Below the pieces are notes generated by a model that was given only the letters and a program-made list of their open reading frames with translations, made no database searches and was not told where the DNA came from. Of a DNA stretch of 64,000 bases, positions 21,090 to 30,845 are shown piece by piece. Numbering within the stretch: position 1 is the first letter of the stretch; each line of letters begins with the position of its first letter. The stretch lies in assembly GCA_030374805.1 (NCBI GenBank), contig JARGSG010000197.1, forward strand, positions 930,001 through 994,000. The letters run 5' to 3'. This DNA is from Gracilaria gracilis (lineage: Eukaryota; Rhodophyta; Florideophyceae; Gracilariales; Gracilariaceae). A program made the position numbers and the translations under genes.

Positions 21090-22055
21090 CTAACTCTCGT
21101 AGCACATTGTATATTGCCAAACTTTCAATAAAGCATAACTTACCGGGACCTTAATAAACTGTGAGTTCTTGGCCTGTTGGTACTGGTTCGTAACGTCAAA
21201 AACCGAACTATCTGCAGATACAGTACCATCGTTTTTTGAAATTGATGCAATTCTCCCTCCATGTCCTGCTCCTGCTGCCTTTTCAGCGTCTACATCTATA
21301 ACTTCAACGTCACTACACACCCGCACTTCCTGAGTATGCATATACTCGCCGTCCTGACGCTGCAATCCATTTCCGCAGAGCCAGTCCATTACGCTCCCTG
21401 GACGAAGAGGGATCACGTCCTTCATGAAATCGTCGTCGTGGTCACCACCGACTTTCTCACCACAACTCTTTAGAGCTGGCGGTATGAAATGAATGAAAGG
21501 TACACGGAAGTCTGAAGGACAGTTCTTCTCTATCGCGTCCCTCACAGCCTTCCTCCGCTTCTCTTTCTTTCCTCGCTCCTCTGCGCCCAGCCTCCGATGG
21601 TTGTGCATGCCAGAAAAGCTCACCATCCAACCCGTTCCATCTCTACGAGCTTTAGCCATGAACGCCGCTCTGCACCCGCAGCCTGGAGGTCTTTGTTTGT
21701 AGTTCAGACATCTCAGCCTTGCGTTCAACCGGTACACTTTAGAACGTGTTACCTGCTTACAAAACTGCACGCCATACTCATACCCCTCCTCCTCACATAG
21801 CCCCACAACATAATCTGGCAAATCAAACACGTTGCCCTCGGCGGAAAGCTTCCTACGCTTCTCACCAGTATTTTCAGTTCCCCTTCGTGCTTCTTGTTCT
21901 GAACGAGCATCATCGCGTAGAACATCTGTACCAGGGCAACGAATATCACTGCTCTCAGTGTCCTCCAAGTTCTCTGTAGCACTCGTCGCAACCCTACCCG
22001 TCCTTTTTAAATTGTATTCATCGCTCTGACCTCCCGTTCTTCCAGATTGAACCAT
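21090..22055 (-). CDS. FAR1-like zinc-finger protein of the MULE
   Basis: A 321-residue protein from the ATG at 22055. Two codons separate it from the tandem TAA-TGA stops of the Ulp1 gene, and it is in the same frame. Residues about 85-165 carry a FAR1/WRKY-GCM1-type zinc-binding arrangement: 'VQFCKQVTRSKVY', 'LRCLNYKQRPPGCGCRAAF' and 'FSGMHNHRR'. The rest is acidic and disordered, with a SUMO-interacting-like 'VEVIDVD'. It likely supplies sequence-specific binding to the terminal repeats. Because the protein is in frame with the protease, readthrough or an ancestral fusion is possible, but the two stops argue for separate products. Confidence 0.7.
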   Translation of the reverse strand: MVQSGRTGGQSDEYNLKRTGRVATSATENLEDTESSDIRCPGTDVLRDDARSEQEARRGTENTGEKRRKLSAEGNVFDLPDYVVGLCEEEGYEYGVQFCKQVTRSKVYRLNARLRCLNYKQRPPGCGCRAAFMAKARRDGTGWMVSFSGMHNHRRLGAEERGKKEKRRKAVRDAIEKNCPSDFRVPFIHFIPPALKSCGEKVGGDHDDDFMKDVIPLRPGSVMDWLCGNGLQRQDGEYMHTQEVRVCSDVEVIDVDAEKAAGAGHGGRIASISKNDGTVSADSSVFDVTNQYQQAKNSQFIKVPVSYALLKVWQYTMCYES

Positions 22056-22061
22056 TGGTCA

Positions 22062-22793
22062 TTACGAAACACTATGAGGAGTGGTAGAACTGGGATTCGT
22101 CCTGTGTCGTGCCGCATACACCCTCTCCCTGTTCTTCATCTGTAGCTCATCTACCGCGCGTTCGTCGCTGATGGGGAGAACATGAGATATGCTAATCACA
22201 GTCTCAACATGAGCTTGGGCACATGCCCAACGATATTGTTCGGTGAGGTTCGAACTATGACCTTCTTCAAAGGTTGCGCGCGGGATACGACCGGTGGTGC
22301 GAGCGAACCTGCACATCATAGAAAGTACGTATGCCTCACAGCGGAAGCTGTCACTTTGCTTCTTATAACCTAACACGTCCAGTATGTAATTCTCAGAGGG
22401 ATATGTCCAGTCAATTCGTTCCTTCCGCGCGGTTTCGATCGCTCGACATATTAGCGTTCGGCAGTGTTGAGGATAGTCCCAGTTTAGACTGTCACCCCAG
22501 TACACTCTCCATTTCTTTTTGTGCACTTTTTCAGCCAGAAGCACTCCCCAATGAACCCTGTTCACCATTATTGGGACAATGATGGTCGATATCGGCCCAG
22601 GACTCATGTATAGTTTCTCAATAAACCGGTGTTGGTATCGGCGAACCACTTCATTCCGTTCACCGGCACTTAATGAAGCATAAGAATTCGCATTATTGCT
22701 CACGCGGCACGCGGCATCAACAGAAATAATGCAACGCCCGCCATCGGCTCTAGATCCAGAACACCGGCACCAAAAAGCATGTTGCAAAAACAT
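22062..22793 (-). CDS. Ulp1-type SUMO protease-like protein (peptidase C48) of the MULE
   Basis: 243 residues from the ATG at 22793; an in-frame TAG lies just upstream. The C48 catalytic residues can be seen in order: His in 'NRVHWGVLL', Asp in 'RVYWGDSLNW', and Gln and Cys in 'GYKKQSDSFRCEAYVL'. The family cleaves SUMO from targets or processes its precursor. Capture by transposons is known in plant MULEs. Whether this copy is active cannot be told, but no key residue is missing. Confidence 0.82.
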   Translation of the reverse strand: MFLQHAFWCRCSGSRADGGRCIISVDAACRVSNNANSYASLSAGERNEVVRRYQHRFIEKLYMSPGPISTIIVPIMVNRVHWGVLLAEKVHKKKWRVYWGDSLNWDYPQHCRTLICRAIETARKERIDWTYPSENYILDVLGYKKQSDSFRCEAYVLSMMCRFARTTGRIPRATFEEGHSSNLTEQYRWACAQAHVETVISISHVLPISDERAVDELQMKNRERVYAARHRTNPSSTTPHSVS

Positions 22794-23299
22794 TCTTTTG
22801 ATCTAGAACAAGTTATGATACTAGGTCCTAAAACCATTTGAGAATCCGTTGTTTTTTGTAGCAAAATGATCAAATAGTACCACAGCTTACACAACTCGTT
22901 GAATCCAGGCGGATGAATAAAATTGAAAACAATACCAGTTTGCTTCACAAGCACCCCTAGAAAGGTAGATATCGTTGTAACTGTATGCTTGATCTTTTTC
23001 TTCTCCTTTGCGGTTAAAGTACGATCGTTATTTCCCAGACCAACATTTTCGTCACGTTAAACTGGATTAAAATTTGAATGGACCCCATCACCAGAATTTT
23101 TGTTTCGAGGGTCCAGAAAAGAGAACAAATTCAAAAATAACGTATGTTGCGGAGAAAATTTTATGTATGGATCAGTTTACGTCGCCAGCGTGATGATGAA
23201 ATTGATGAGAGCCTCATCGTGAGAAATACGATATAAATCACACCTTGGGATACGCAATATAATTTTCACCGTAAGATGACGTAAGATACGAGGTTTTCA
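22794..23299. other. MULE 5' non-coding part
   Basis: AT-rich sequence between the Ulp1 gene and the right inverted repeat. Short open frames only; it should contain the element's promoter. Confidence 0.45.
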
Positions 23300-23625
23300 G
23301 AGCTCGTGGACTTTAGAGCTACAAAATGCGCGCTATTTTTTGAACTCGGTGCTCCCAAGTGCTAAGGAGCGCGTTACGTGAGCTGAATGTAATGGCTCAC
23401 GCCCCTGCGGGGCGTGAGCCAATAGATTTCGCAGCTACGGAGGTTTTTATGACTTGTGCGCAGGGAATTGGCAGAGAGGGATGTAGGAGCGTGATAAACG
23501 TGACAGAGGTTCTAGGCGCAAATGGTACAAAGAAAGAGAGGTTCTGGAACCTCTGTTCCACATAACTAACAGTGCGTAGATTTGCCTGGACCCCAAAAAA
23601 AAGGGTGATGAAATTTCCTCACCCC
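23300..23625 (-). repeat. MULE terminal inverted repeat, right
   Basis: Reverse complement of 17631-17975. It contains the palindrome GGCTCACGCCCC...GGGGCGTGAGCC at 23394-23420, slightly longer than its left counterpart. Confidence 0.85.
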
Positions 23626-24017
23626 ACTGGAACGGGGATATCGATTCGTCAGTGGAGGTTGAAGTTCGCTCAGATTTGAGATAAACTGAATGTTCTCAGA
23701 AAACTGTCCAATTTGGGCCTTTTAGGAATGGTACAGCAAGGCAGTAGGGCTAAAGGCTTGCAGATTACAGCTGATGCCTGTATGATAACACGCGTATCAT
23801 ACTGTAAATCTAGAGAAGCCCCTCGAACTTCGAGGCTCGAGGTGTGTAGACGCGAGTCGAAAGAAATTTGTACGAAGTCATGACATCCAAAGCTATCGCT
23901 CACCAAAGCGAAAGTTGTACTGGTCATTTCGTACTGATCATTTCGTACTGATACATTCAAGCTCTTACTCCCTTAAGTTTCTAAGCTGTGAGCGAAATCA
24001 TTGGTTCTGCCGCCATC
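23626..24017. other. Upstream region of the CWC24-like gene
   Basis: No coding sequence supported. It contains a short direct repeat TCATTTCGTACTGA (about 23924-23952) close to the start of transcription expected for the next gene. Confidence 0.5.
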
Positions 24018-24812
24018 ATGACCGCGGGGGCGTCAACTGAAAAGCTTGAGGTGGTAGAAAAGCATGAAAACACCATATTCAAGAAGCGAAAACGCCCCGG
24101 GAATATGAGAACGCGGAAGAGACAGAAACCACCCCCGCAAGAAGAAAGCGGAGAAATTGGCGAAGAAGCGAGGGTGAAGCTTGTTCAGTTAAAGACAAGA
24201 GGACCACGGAAGAAGAGTACAACGGGATGGCACAGGGAACAGTTTTCGACAAACATTGAGCAACTGGTTTCGAATGATGCCACGGCGGAGAGAACCGACA
24301 CAGGAGGAGAAGCTGTATCTTCAAAGCAGTCTAAAAGGCCATTTGGTCCCATGAAAGCGCCTGCCCATCTGCGAGCGTCAGTTCGTGTAGACTACCAACC
24401 AGATGTTTGCAAAGACTACAAAGAAACCGGTTATTGTGGATTTGGTGATTCTTGCAAGTTCCTGCACGATAGAAGCGACTACAAAGCCGGATGGCAGTTA
24501 GAAAGAGACTGGGCTGAAAAAGAAAAAAAGAAACGTGACGCCTTGCTAAGAGGTGAAGACCCGGACGCCGAGGAGGCGAACAGGAATAAGGAAGAGTACG
24601 ACAAGGATGGGCTTCCTTTTGCGTGCTTTCTTTGCCGAGAAGAGTTCAAGTCACCAGTTATGACTCTATGTGAGCATTACTTTTGTGAAGAATGTGCTCT
24701 TTCTAGAATGGAAAAAGATCATAGCTGTCCAATATGTAAGAAACAATTGCGGGATACCTTGAACCCTGCACCGAAACTAATTGCAAAGCTTGAACTAAAG
24801 CATAAACTCTAG
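24018..24812 (+). CDS. CWC24: Spliceosomal CCCH/RING-finger protein CWC24 (RNF113)
   Basis: 264 residues in a single exon. The ATG at 24018 is chosen because the frame's earlier start would be GTG. The N-terminus is basic and charged ('KKRKRPGNMRTRKRQK', a nuclear signal). Mid-protein there is a C3H1 zinc finger ('CKDYKETGYCGFGDSCKFLH'), and at the C-terminus a C3HC4 RING ('CFLCREEF', 'CEHYFCEECA', 'CPICKKQL'). This two-finger order defines the CWC24/RNF113 family, which joins the spliceosome around the first catalytic step near the 5' splice site and acts as a ubiquitin ligase in animals. It is complete, with the usual length for a compact member. Confidence 0.93.
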   Translation: MTAGASTEKLEVVEKHENTIFKKRKRPGNMRTRKRQKPPPQEESGEIGEEARVKLVQLKTRGPRKKSTTGWHREQFSTNIEQLVSNDATAERTDTGGEAVSSKQSKRPFGPMKAPAHLRASVRVDYQPDVCKDYKETGYCGFGDSCKFLHDRSDYKAGWQLERDWAEKEKKKRDALLRGEDPDAEEANRNKEEYDKDGLPFACFLCREEFKSPVMTLCEHYFCEECALSRMEKDHSCPICKKQLRDTLNPAPKLIAKLELKHKL

Positions 24813-25172
24813 CGATTGAGACACAAGGCTTGTAATTGCTCTTGAGCGGGGCTTTAAAGTAAACACTGGAAAACTGAAGGATTGGCGACTGAGTTGGCGC
24901 TTCTCGAGCTGAAACGTTTCTCCCAGCGCATTTCTCGCATATCTATGTTTATCCAAGTTAAGACGAGCTCATGACAACTAGAATTGACTCTTTGAGGCGA
25001 CACAAGTACAATGGGACTGTTATGCTTTGCACATGTCCCGCAGATACGCTTCCCTACCTAAGGGATGTCCTCTCTTCGTATGGCACGCTTTGGACGCAGA
25101 GAGAACTATCCTGACGCACAAAAGGCGATCAGAGGAAATGAACAGAGAGCGAAAACAGGGATCGCCTTCATG
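24813..25172. other. Convergent intergenic region
   Basis: 3' ends of CWC24 (plus) and the E2 gene (minus) face each other here. No gene seen. Confidence 0.5.
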
Positions 25173-25982
25173 TTACAGGTCCTCTTGAGCACGTCTTACT
25201 GTTTCGCGAACTTTCTTCTTGAATATTTCAGGAGTCTCTCTCCATTCTTTCGCAGCATCGAGATTGGCAGCGCTTTCGTCGTTAGGGCAAGATAGCATGG
25301 AGATTACAGAAACAAGAATAGACTCCACTGTGTGCACCGGGAGCCATCTTTCTGACGCATTCTCGTACTGATTGGGATCCGAACCGGGTGCATGCAGTAT
25401 AGAAATGCAAACTTTGCCATCCTTATAAACTGCACATTCGCGTGGAAACAACATGGAGGGCGGATGTTAGGTCACAAAAACAAAAGAACGAATAATAAAG
25501 ATACAAGTAGCTCAACTTACTGTTTGGGTGCCACATGTCGGATATGAAGCGCATTGTTGGTGGCATGTACGGGTATTCGGGAGGAAAAGAAAGCTTGGCC
25601 TTGAAGAGACCTCCCTCACTTCATGACGAATAGCAAAGAATTAGGTTTCGGCGTTAGCAAGATGTCGTGGTGAGCGGCAAGGCAAACAATTGATGTGATC
25701 GGCGCGAAACTTACTACCAAGTGTCTGGCGGTCCGGTTAGAATGACTTGCCATTCAAAAGGGTTGGAGTCGTCAACAAGACCCGCAGAGAAGCCGGAATC
25801 GATATTCTTATTGAGCTCTAGATAAGACAAAGAAAACGGCGCGAAAAAAAGCATAAGCGGGTTAGCTTATGAGAAAGCGGAAAAGCGCATATCGCGGCGA
25901 GGCGGATGTACGGGGATGGACGAGATGCATTACCTTTGAGCTGACGCATGAGCAGCATGGCTGCTTGGCTATTCGAAGCCAT
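25173..25982 (-). CDS. UBE2G1: Ubiquitin-conjugating enzyme E2, UBE2G1/UBC7 type (4 exons)
   Basis: Exons on the minus strand are 25982-25934, 25817-25715, 25618-25521 and 25429-25173, joined by GT-AG introns. They sum to 507 bases and give 168 residues. The joins restore every family block: 'GFSAGLVDD', 'GPPDTWYEGGLFKA', the HPN motif, the active-site Cys91 in '[11 protein letters not shown]', the extended acidic loop after it, and '[12 protein letters not shown]' and '[10 protein letters not shown]'. The loop insertion and the 'GGLFKA' block point to UBE2G1 rather than UBE2G2. This enzyme class builds Lys48-linked chains, with a role in ER-associated degradation in yeast and animals. The first exon is only 49 bases. 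Confidence 0.93.
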
Positions 25983-27164
25983 GTTTGGGGCGGGTGGAGA
26001 AGCAGTGACGGTATTTAACGTTCGCAAGCGATAGAGAATTGGGATGAAACGCGAGACTTTTGCCAACGCAACGAAACAAGTCGGCGGAGGAAGGGGGAGG
26101 TGAAGAGGTTGCAGTACGGATGTGAAGGCGGGGCGAACGGTGATGATAAGGAGAAAGGGTGCTAGTGGCTGCGGACGGATTGCGGGTGCAACCTGAGGCG
26201 AAACCGAAGGCGCTCCGGGAGTACTTGACTCGCGTTGAGGAAGCGTACTTTCGCTGCGAACTGTTATGTCGTGAACATGCCCGTGTCTGGCTTCGTCGAA
26301 TGCCAACATAACGAGCGTGTTCAATTGCGCGATTCAATTTACGCGTGGGGAGAATATTTGCAGTGGACCTTTCCAGAACGCCTTGATTGGGCTTGCGTGT
26401 TACGCAGCTTGTGCCGAAGCTGCTCCAAATGTGCTTTGCTGGAAGCGACCAATCATGCCACTGCGCTCGCAAATATCTGATTTCATCATCGTCTGCCAAC
26501 TCAATGCCGACGATGACTTCGGGGTCCGAAGTTCAGACCACGCTCTCAGATACAACGGTTTGTACAACCGGGAGCCACTCGACAAGTTTTTAACTTTACG
26601 TCTATACTCTTTGCGTGATCGTTTGTTGGTAATAGTTACAACGCGACATAAAACGAAAGGCGTACAATGTATCGTATCGAAACATACCCTTGGTACTTTT
26701 ATCTACCCTCGTAAAGTTTACTCCGCTTGCCCATGATTTGGAAGGAGTTCATCAGTCTGGGCGATATGGACGATAACATTTATATACCAAAGGTATGTAA
26801 ATAAGCGAGATATACGGAATAGCGTCAGGAGATGAACAACAAGTGTTGTCCACGTGGCATTTCCTCACTCCGAGACGCACCATGACGCACTGTAAGGCAA
26901 TGCTTCTTGCGGTCGTGCGCAGTCTGTAAACAAGCGTTCAGCTCGCACCGGGCGGCAAACGCAATTCGAAGCGCCGAGCGCGGCGCGATGCGAAGCAGAC
27001 AAAGCGCAACCGACAGAGCGCGACACGAGTACCTTTGTACCGTCCGCCTCCGGCACTGCGCGGGCGCTGACCGACACGGCGAGCACCACCTCCGTCTCAC
27101 ACGTTTGGAGCGCCGCTTTGAATTAAGTCGCTATGAATGCTAAGTCTGCACCCGTCGTCGGCGA
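25983..27164. other. Intergenic region between the E2 gene and the FG-GAP gene
   Basis: About 1.2 kb between two divergent genes. Several open frames cross it, but none has a recognised domain or consistent coding character. The last 300 bases are richer in GC and CG. It likely holds both promoters. Confidence 0.45.
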
Positions 27165-28598
27165 ATGCCGCCACTTTCCCATGCAGCTGCGCGCCGCTGC
27201 TTGGTCGCTGCCATGCATTACGTGATTGCTTCGCTTCTGCTGCTTTCGCTCAGCGCCCTGGCCTGTGCCGGGCGTCTGTTCGTGCAGCCGCCCACTCAAG
27301 ATCGTACCAACAAGCTGAAGTTCGGCCAGAGTACTTGTATCAGTCAGGATGGAATGCGCATTCTGGTCGGTGCGAACGGGTACGATCGGTATAGAGGCGC
27401 TCTGTATATCTACGACCTCGTCACAGCGCCCGGTGATCATGTGCATCATTGGCAGCGCACCACGCTGTCTGCAAACGGAACAGAGCAGGCTGAAGACAAG
27501 AAGCATGAATTGAGAGTGCTTCCAAGGGGAAGCGCGTTCGGCTTTTCTTGTTCAATGTCTGCTGATGCGCGGAGGTTAGTCGTCGGAGCTCCTGGACATG
27601 ATACACAACGCGGTGCTGTGTTCGTGTTCGCGTATTCGGCATCACAGAGTAGATGGGTCGAAGTGCAACGTCTCAGCACGCATGATGCGCGATCTGGCGA
27701 CTCTTTTGGATGGGCTGTGGTTGTGAATCATGACTGTACAGTATTGGCGACCAGTGCGAGAGGGAAGAAGGCTAACAATGGAGAAGTGTTCGCCTATGAT
27801 TGCGAGAAGGGGTGTACGAAATGTGAACTAGTTTCTCGTATCAATGCGCCGGATTACACGGATAAAACTGGGCCGCGTGGGATCCGCATTCGAAATAACT
27901 TTGGCACCAGTATGAGCATGAACGCAAAAGGGGATGTGTTGGTGGTGAGCAGCATCGGCTATGACGATGAACGAGGAGCTGTTTATATTTTTAGACGGGC
28001 GGCTCGAGGTGAGGAGTGGCAATTGGCGCAGCGCGTGACTTCGCCAAAGGCACAGCAACGTGGATTCTTTGGGTACCGGCTTGCTATGGACCACGATGCA
28101 AATCACATTGTCATCGGAGCGGATGGGGAAGATGAGTATACCGGTGCCGTGTATGTGTTTCACAAGAACAGGAACGAGTACGAATTCGCATATGAGATCA
28201 ATGCAGAAGAGGCTGAAGAGGAGGACAACTTTGGGGCATCGATTGCAATGTCAGGGAATGGGCACACGTTGATTGTTGGTGCACCGGGTGCCAACCGAGG
28301 CAGGTTGAAGGATCATGGATTGGTGTATGTGTACGAAAAAGTGAAGGGAGAGAAGAAGGACGGATGGGCGCTGGCCGAAACAGTGTCATTGCCAGTAGAA
28401 CACTCATCGCAGGGCAACTATTTCGGATGGAATGTGGATATTAGCGCAAATGGAAGGAAGTATGTTAGTAGCGCACCCGAATCATACGGCGGCAGCGGAC
28501 TTGTTGCGTTCGGAGACTTTGATGTTTCCGGAAGAAGTATGATGAATTCTGCGTCGCTGATTCATGACGAGATTGAGTCTGGGAAGGAGGAACTGTAA
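27165..28598 (+). CDS. Secreted/ER FG-GAP beta-propeller protein ending in KEEL
   Basis: 477 residues. Either the ATG at 27165 or the one at 27213 (Met17) may start it; the latter puts the hydrophobic stretch 'YVIASLLLLSLSALACAG' at the very N-terminus as a clean signal peptide. The rest is about seven repeats with the integrin-alpha/FG-GAP pattern: 'GxSVSMSxDGxxLVVGAPG', acidic calcium-loop-like segments, then 'GAVYVFxxxxxxW'. No membrane anchor follows. The last four residues, KEEL, match the ER-retention pattern [KRHQSA]-[DENQ]-E-L. It should be a soluble ER-lumen or secreted propeller protein. Ligands are unknown. No introns are needed. Confidence 0.78.
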   Translation: MPPLSHAAARRCLVAAMHYVIASLLLLSLSALACAGRLFVQPPTQDRTNKLKFGQSTCISQDGMRILVGANGYDRYRGALYIYDLVTAPGDHVHHWQRTTLSANGTEQAEDKKHELRVLPRGSAFGFSCSMSADARRLVVGAPGHDTQRGAVFVFAYSASQSRWVEVQRLSTHDARSGDSFGWAVVVNHDCTVLATSARGKKANNGEVFAYDCEKGCTKCELVSRINAPDYTDKTGPRGIRIRNNFGTSMSMNAKGDVLVVSSIGYDDERGAVYIFRRAARGEEWQLAQRVTSPKAQQRGFFGYRLAMDHDANHIVIGADGEDEYTGAVYVFHKNRNEYEFAYEINAEEAEEEDNFGASIAMSGNGHTLIVGAPGANRGRLKDHGLVYVYEKVKGEKKDGWALAETVSLPVEHSSQGNYFGWNVDISANGRKYVSSAPESYGGSGLVAFGDFDVSGRSMMNSASLIHDEIESGKEEL

Positions 28599-29323
28599 AG
28601 GTCGCGTTTTGTTTTCGTTTTTTCCTTGTGTATATCTTGTTCGAGGCGGAGACGCTCCACGTAAAGCTTAAGGGAGGGAGGAAGCGTGGACTTGAAGGCG
28701 ACGAGAAATATCTGGAGGTGGGTAGGGGGGTGGATGACGGCATGGTGGTAGGTATCTGAGAAGCAAAGGTGGCGCGGGTACGTGGCGCGCTCGATGCGGC
28801 TGTAAACGGCGGATGGCGGCTTGAAGTGCTTGAACATTGGATTGGGTGCTTTCCCACGCCCGCAGACGCGCGCCAGCGTGTGGCGCATGGCACCGGCGGC
28901 GGCGGCCACACACAGCGCCGCTACGTGGATGTTGTCGCACACGGCGCGGCGCGCGCGCTGTTTTCGGCTGCTGCGTGTGCCATGCCACCCGCGCGCGCGC
29001 GCGTGCGCGCGTGCGTAGTCCGCCGCTGTGCGACACACACGCCCGCTGCTGCCCCGTCCATCCCCATCCGATACAATCCCGCGCCCCGTCACTCTCCCCT
29101 GCGCCAAACCCTTACTTTTCTATTGTTGCACTTTGCCCTTCGCCTCGTATATTCCCACATCCCCCCACCCCCCCCCCCCCCCCCCCCCACTCCCCCGCCA
29201 TATCCCTCTCTCTACCCCGCTTCTCTACCCTCTCCTTCTCCCCGTCCCCCGCGCCGCCGTGCGCCTCCCTCTTCGCGCTGCACGCCTCCGCGCCTTGCCG
29301 TTGTTCGGCGCCCGCTGCTTACC
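28599..29323. other. GC-rich intergenic region with poly-C run
   Basis: No supported gene. GC-rich, with many GCGC words. It contains an uninterrupted run of 23 C at 29168-29190 inside a longer pyrimidine tract just upstream of the next gene. Confidence 0.5.
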
Positions 29324-30232
29324 ATGCCGACGCGCCGTGCGCGCCGACGCGGTGACTGGGCGCGTCGGCTCGTTCGTTCACCGTCGCAGAGCAGCGACTC
29401 TGACCACTTCCCGTGTGATTCTTCCTCCTCCAGCGATTCGCTAAGTGTGCAAGACTTCTCCCCCCATCTGGAACCATGCATGTCTACCCTGCGCACGAGA
29501 AGGTCGGCGCCGCCGTCACTAGACGTGCGCAACGTCTCATTCCCAGAGTATGCTGCCACAGAACTCCCCGATTTGGCCATCTTCTTCCGTCGATTCTTAC
29601 CGCCACTGTCACCTTTGTCGACGTCTAGTTGCAACTCGCCGACCATGTCGCCGCGCTTGTCGCGCGCCGCTTCGTCACCTTCTGGCGCTCGTGTGCGGTC
29701 TTCGCGGGGAGCTAATTGTGTGAGTAATGCTCTGCCACCCACGTTTCCTGATTCGTTTCGACACCAACAATCCGAGCCTATTTCACAATCTTACCAAACT
29801 CCGCCCACGACGCCAAAATACTCTCGTTCGTCGCTTCGCTCTCCCGAGCACAAGCGCAAGTTAGCGAGTGGCGCCGTGGGCTGCACGGCGGATGCCATGC
29901 ATGTTTCTAGCAATCATAATATATTGTCATCTACCTGTTGGTGTAATCATTGTTCAGCGCCATTGCTTTCGAAGAAATACAGCAATGGTATGGCTTCAAC
30001 GGCATCAGCCCGAAAGCACTGCAAGGATCGCTCACGGACGCACAGCGCACGAGTTGTTTCAAGTAGACGCCACAAGGAGGACTTCGAGCTGTCTCGCGCC
30101 AACCAGTTCAAGCGGGAGAGCATGGATCCAGACTCTCTGGATCGGTGCTTCCTGCTACACAGCATTTGTAGGTGGTACACGCAGGTGATCGTGGCGAACG
30201 GGGAGCGCTGGTGGGGGGTGCATTATTCATGA
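29324..30232 (+). CDS. Ser/Arg-rich protein of unknown function
   Basis: 302 residues from the ATG at 29324 (ACCATGC context). The open frame extends upstream to 28769, but that part is low-complexity GC-rich sequence without a good start. The protein opens with an Arg-rich block ('MPTRRARRRGDWARR') and is rich in Ser and Pro throughout, with many SP and TP dipeptides. It ends in a more structured-looking tail ('DRCFLLHSICRWYTQVIVA'). No family is recognised. It is likely nuclear and disordered. Coding is supported by length and by Ser-codon use rather than by homology. Confidence 0.45.
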   Translation: MPTRRARRRGDWARRLVRSPSQSSDSDHFPCDSSSSSDSLSVQDFSPHLEPCMSTLRTRRSAPPSLDVRNVSFPEYAATELPDLAIFFRRFLPPLSPLSTSSCNSPTMSPRLSRAASSPSGARVRSSRGANCVSNALPPTFPDSFRHQQSEPISQSYQTPPTTPKYSRSSLRSPEHKRKLASGAVGCTADAMHVSSNHNILSSTCWCNHCSAPLLSKKYSNGMASTASARKHCKDRSRTHSARVVSSRRHKEDFELSRANQFKRESMDPDSLDRCFLLHSICRWYTQVIVANGERWWGVHYS

Positions 30233-30845
30233 AGCGGAAGCAAGGGGCGGGGAGAGTGGGAGAATAATATTCTGCGGACTGCTGTATGTTTTTTACTGTG
30301 TTGGGGCGCGCAGTGGCGAAGCAAAACGAAGCAAAGCAAAGCTGCGGCCGGGCCATTGTTCACCAACGTCCGAAGTACGTGCTCGTAGCGGAGATGGAGC
30401 TGTCGCGCGACCAATGACAGAGTTTGTTGTTTCTGTAAAACTGTTTGAAGGTGAATATGTAAATCTGCGCCGCGCCAAATGGCGCTGGAGCCACGCGCGC
30501 GCCACACACAGCGCGTGCCGCGTTGCCGCCGCCATGCACCGCGTCGCCACCGTCGCCGCCGCGCGCCGCGTCGCCGCCGCCGCCGCCGCCTGCTGACAGT
30601 GCGCCGCTCCTCTGCTGTCACACGTGGCGTGCGTGTGACGCTGTTCTGCCGTCACCGCCGCACACAGCTCGTCGCGCGCTGCTGCGCCGCGCGTTAAGCG
30701 TTTGCTTCTGTTGCTTGTGGTCTTGGCTTGCTTGGCACCGTTTGCGTTGTAAAGCCCCATCTCCTTCACGCCATTCCCCCTCCCCCCGTCGCGACGTCCG
30801 CCTCCCCTTCCCCCATACGCTTCCGCCTGTTGCGTCCTTCATACC
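30233..30845. other. GC-rich intergenic region
   Basis: No supported gene. It holds CGC/GCC trinucleotide runs (30520-30595) that create Arg/Ala/Pro-rich open frames in every phase. The final pyrimidine-rich 90 bases precede the next ATG. Confidence 0.5.

Larger units (their letters stand above)
17631..23625 (-). mobile_element. Mutator-like element (MULE) carrying a Ulp1 protease
   Basis: A 6-kb element bounded by long terminal inverted repeats of about 300 bases that start with GGGTGAG/GGGGTGAG. Its three genes all lie on the minus strand: a Ulp1-type protease (22793-22062), a FAR1-like DNA-binding protein (22055-21090) and a MULE transposase (20772-18235). All three frames are open, so the element looks coding-competent, although I did not find a clear 9-base target duplication. 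The nearest outer bases (accgtgtac on the left, actggaacg on the right) do not match. Ulp1-carrying MULEs are known from plants (the Kaonashi/KI-MULE type); here the protease, DNA-binding protein and transposase are separate frames. Confidence 0.9.

Noticed and set aside
17622-23634. A 9-base target duplication for the MULE
   Set aside because: The flanking 9-mers do not match with the ends chosen; the outermost bases of the TIRs are uncertain.
28769-29323. Upstream extension of the Ser/Arg-rich ORF, and antisense frames in the same stretch
   Set aside because: GC-rich sequence lacks stops in all frames; no start in good context before 29324, and the poly-C run would fall in the protein.
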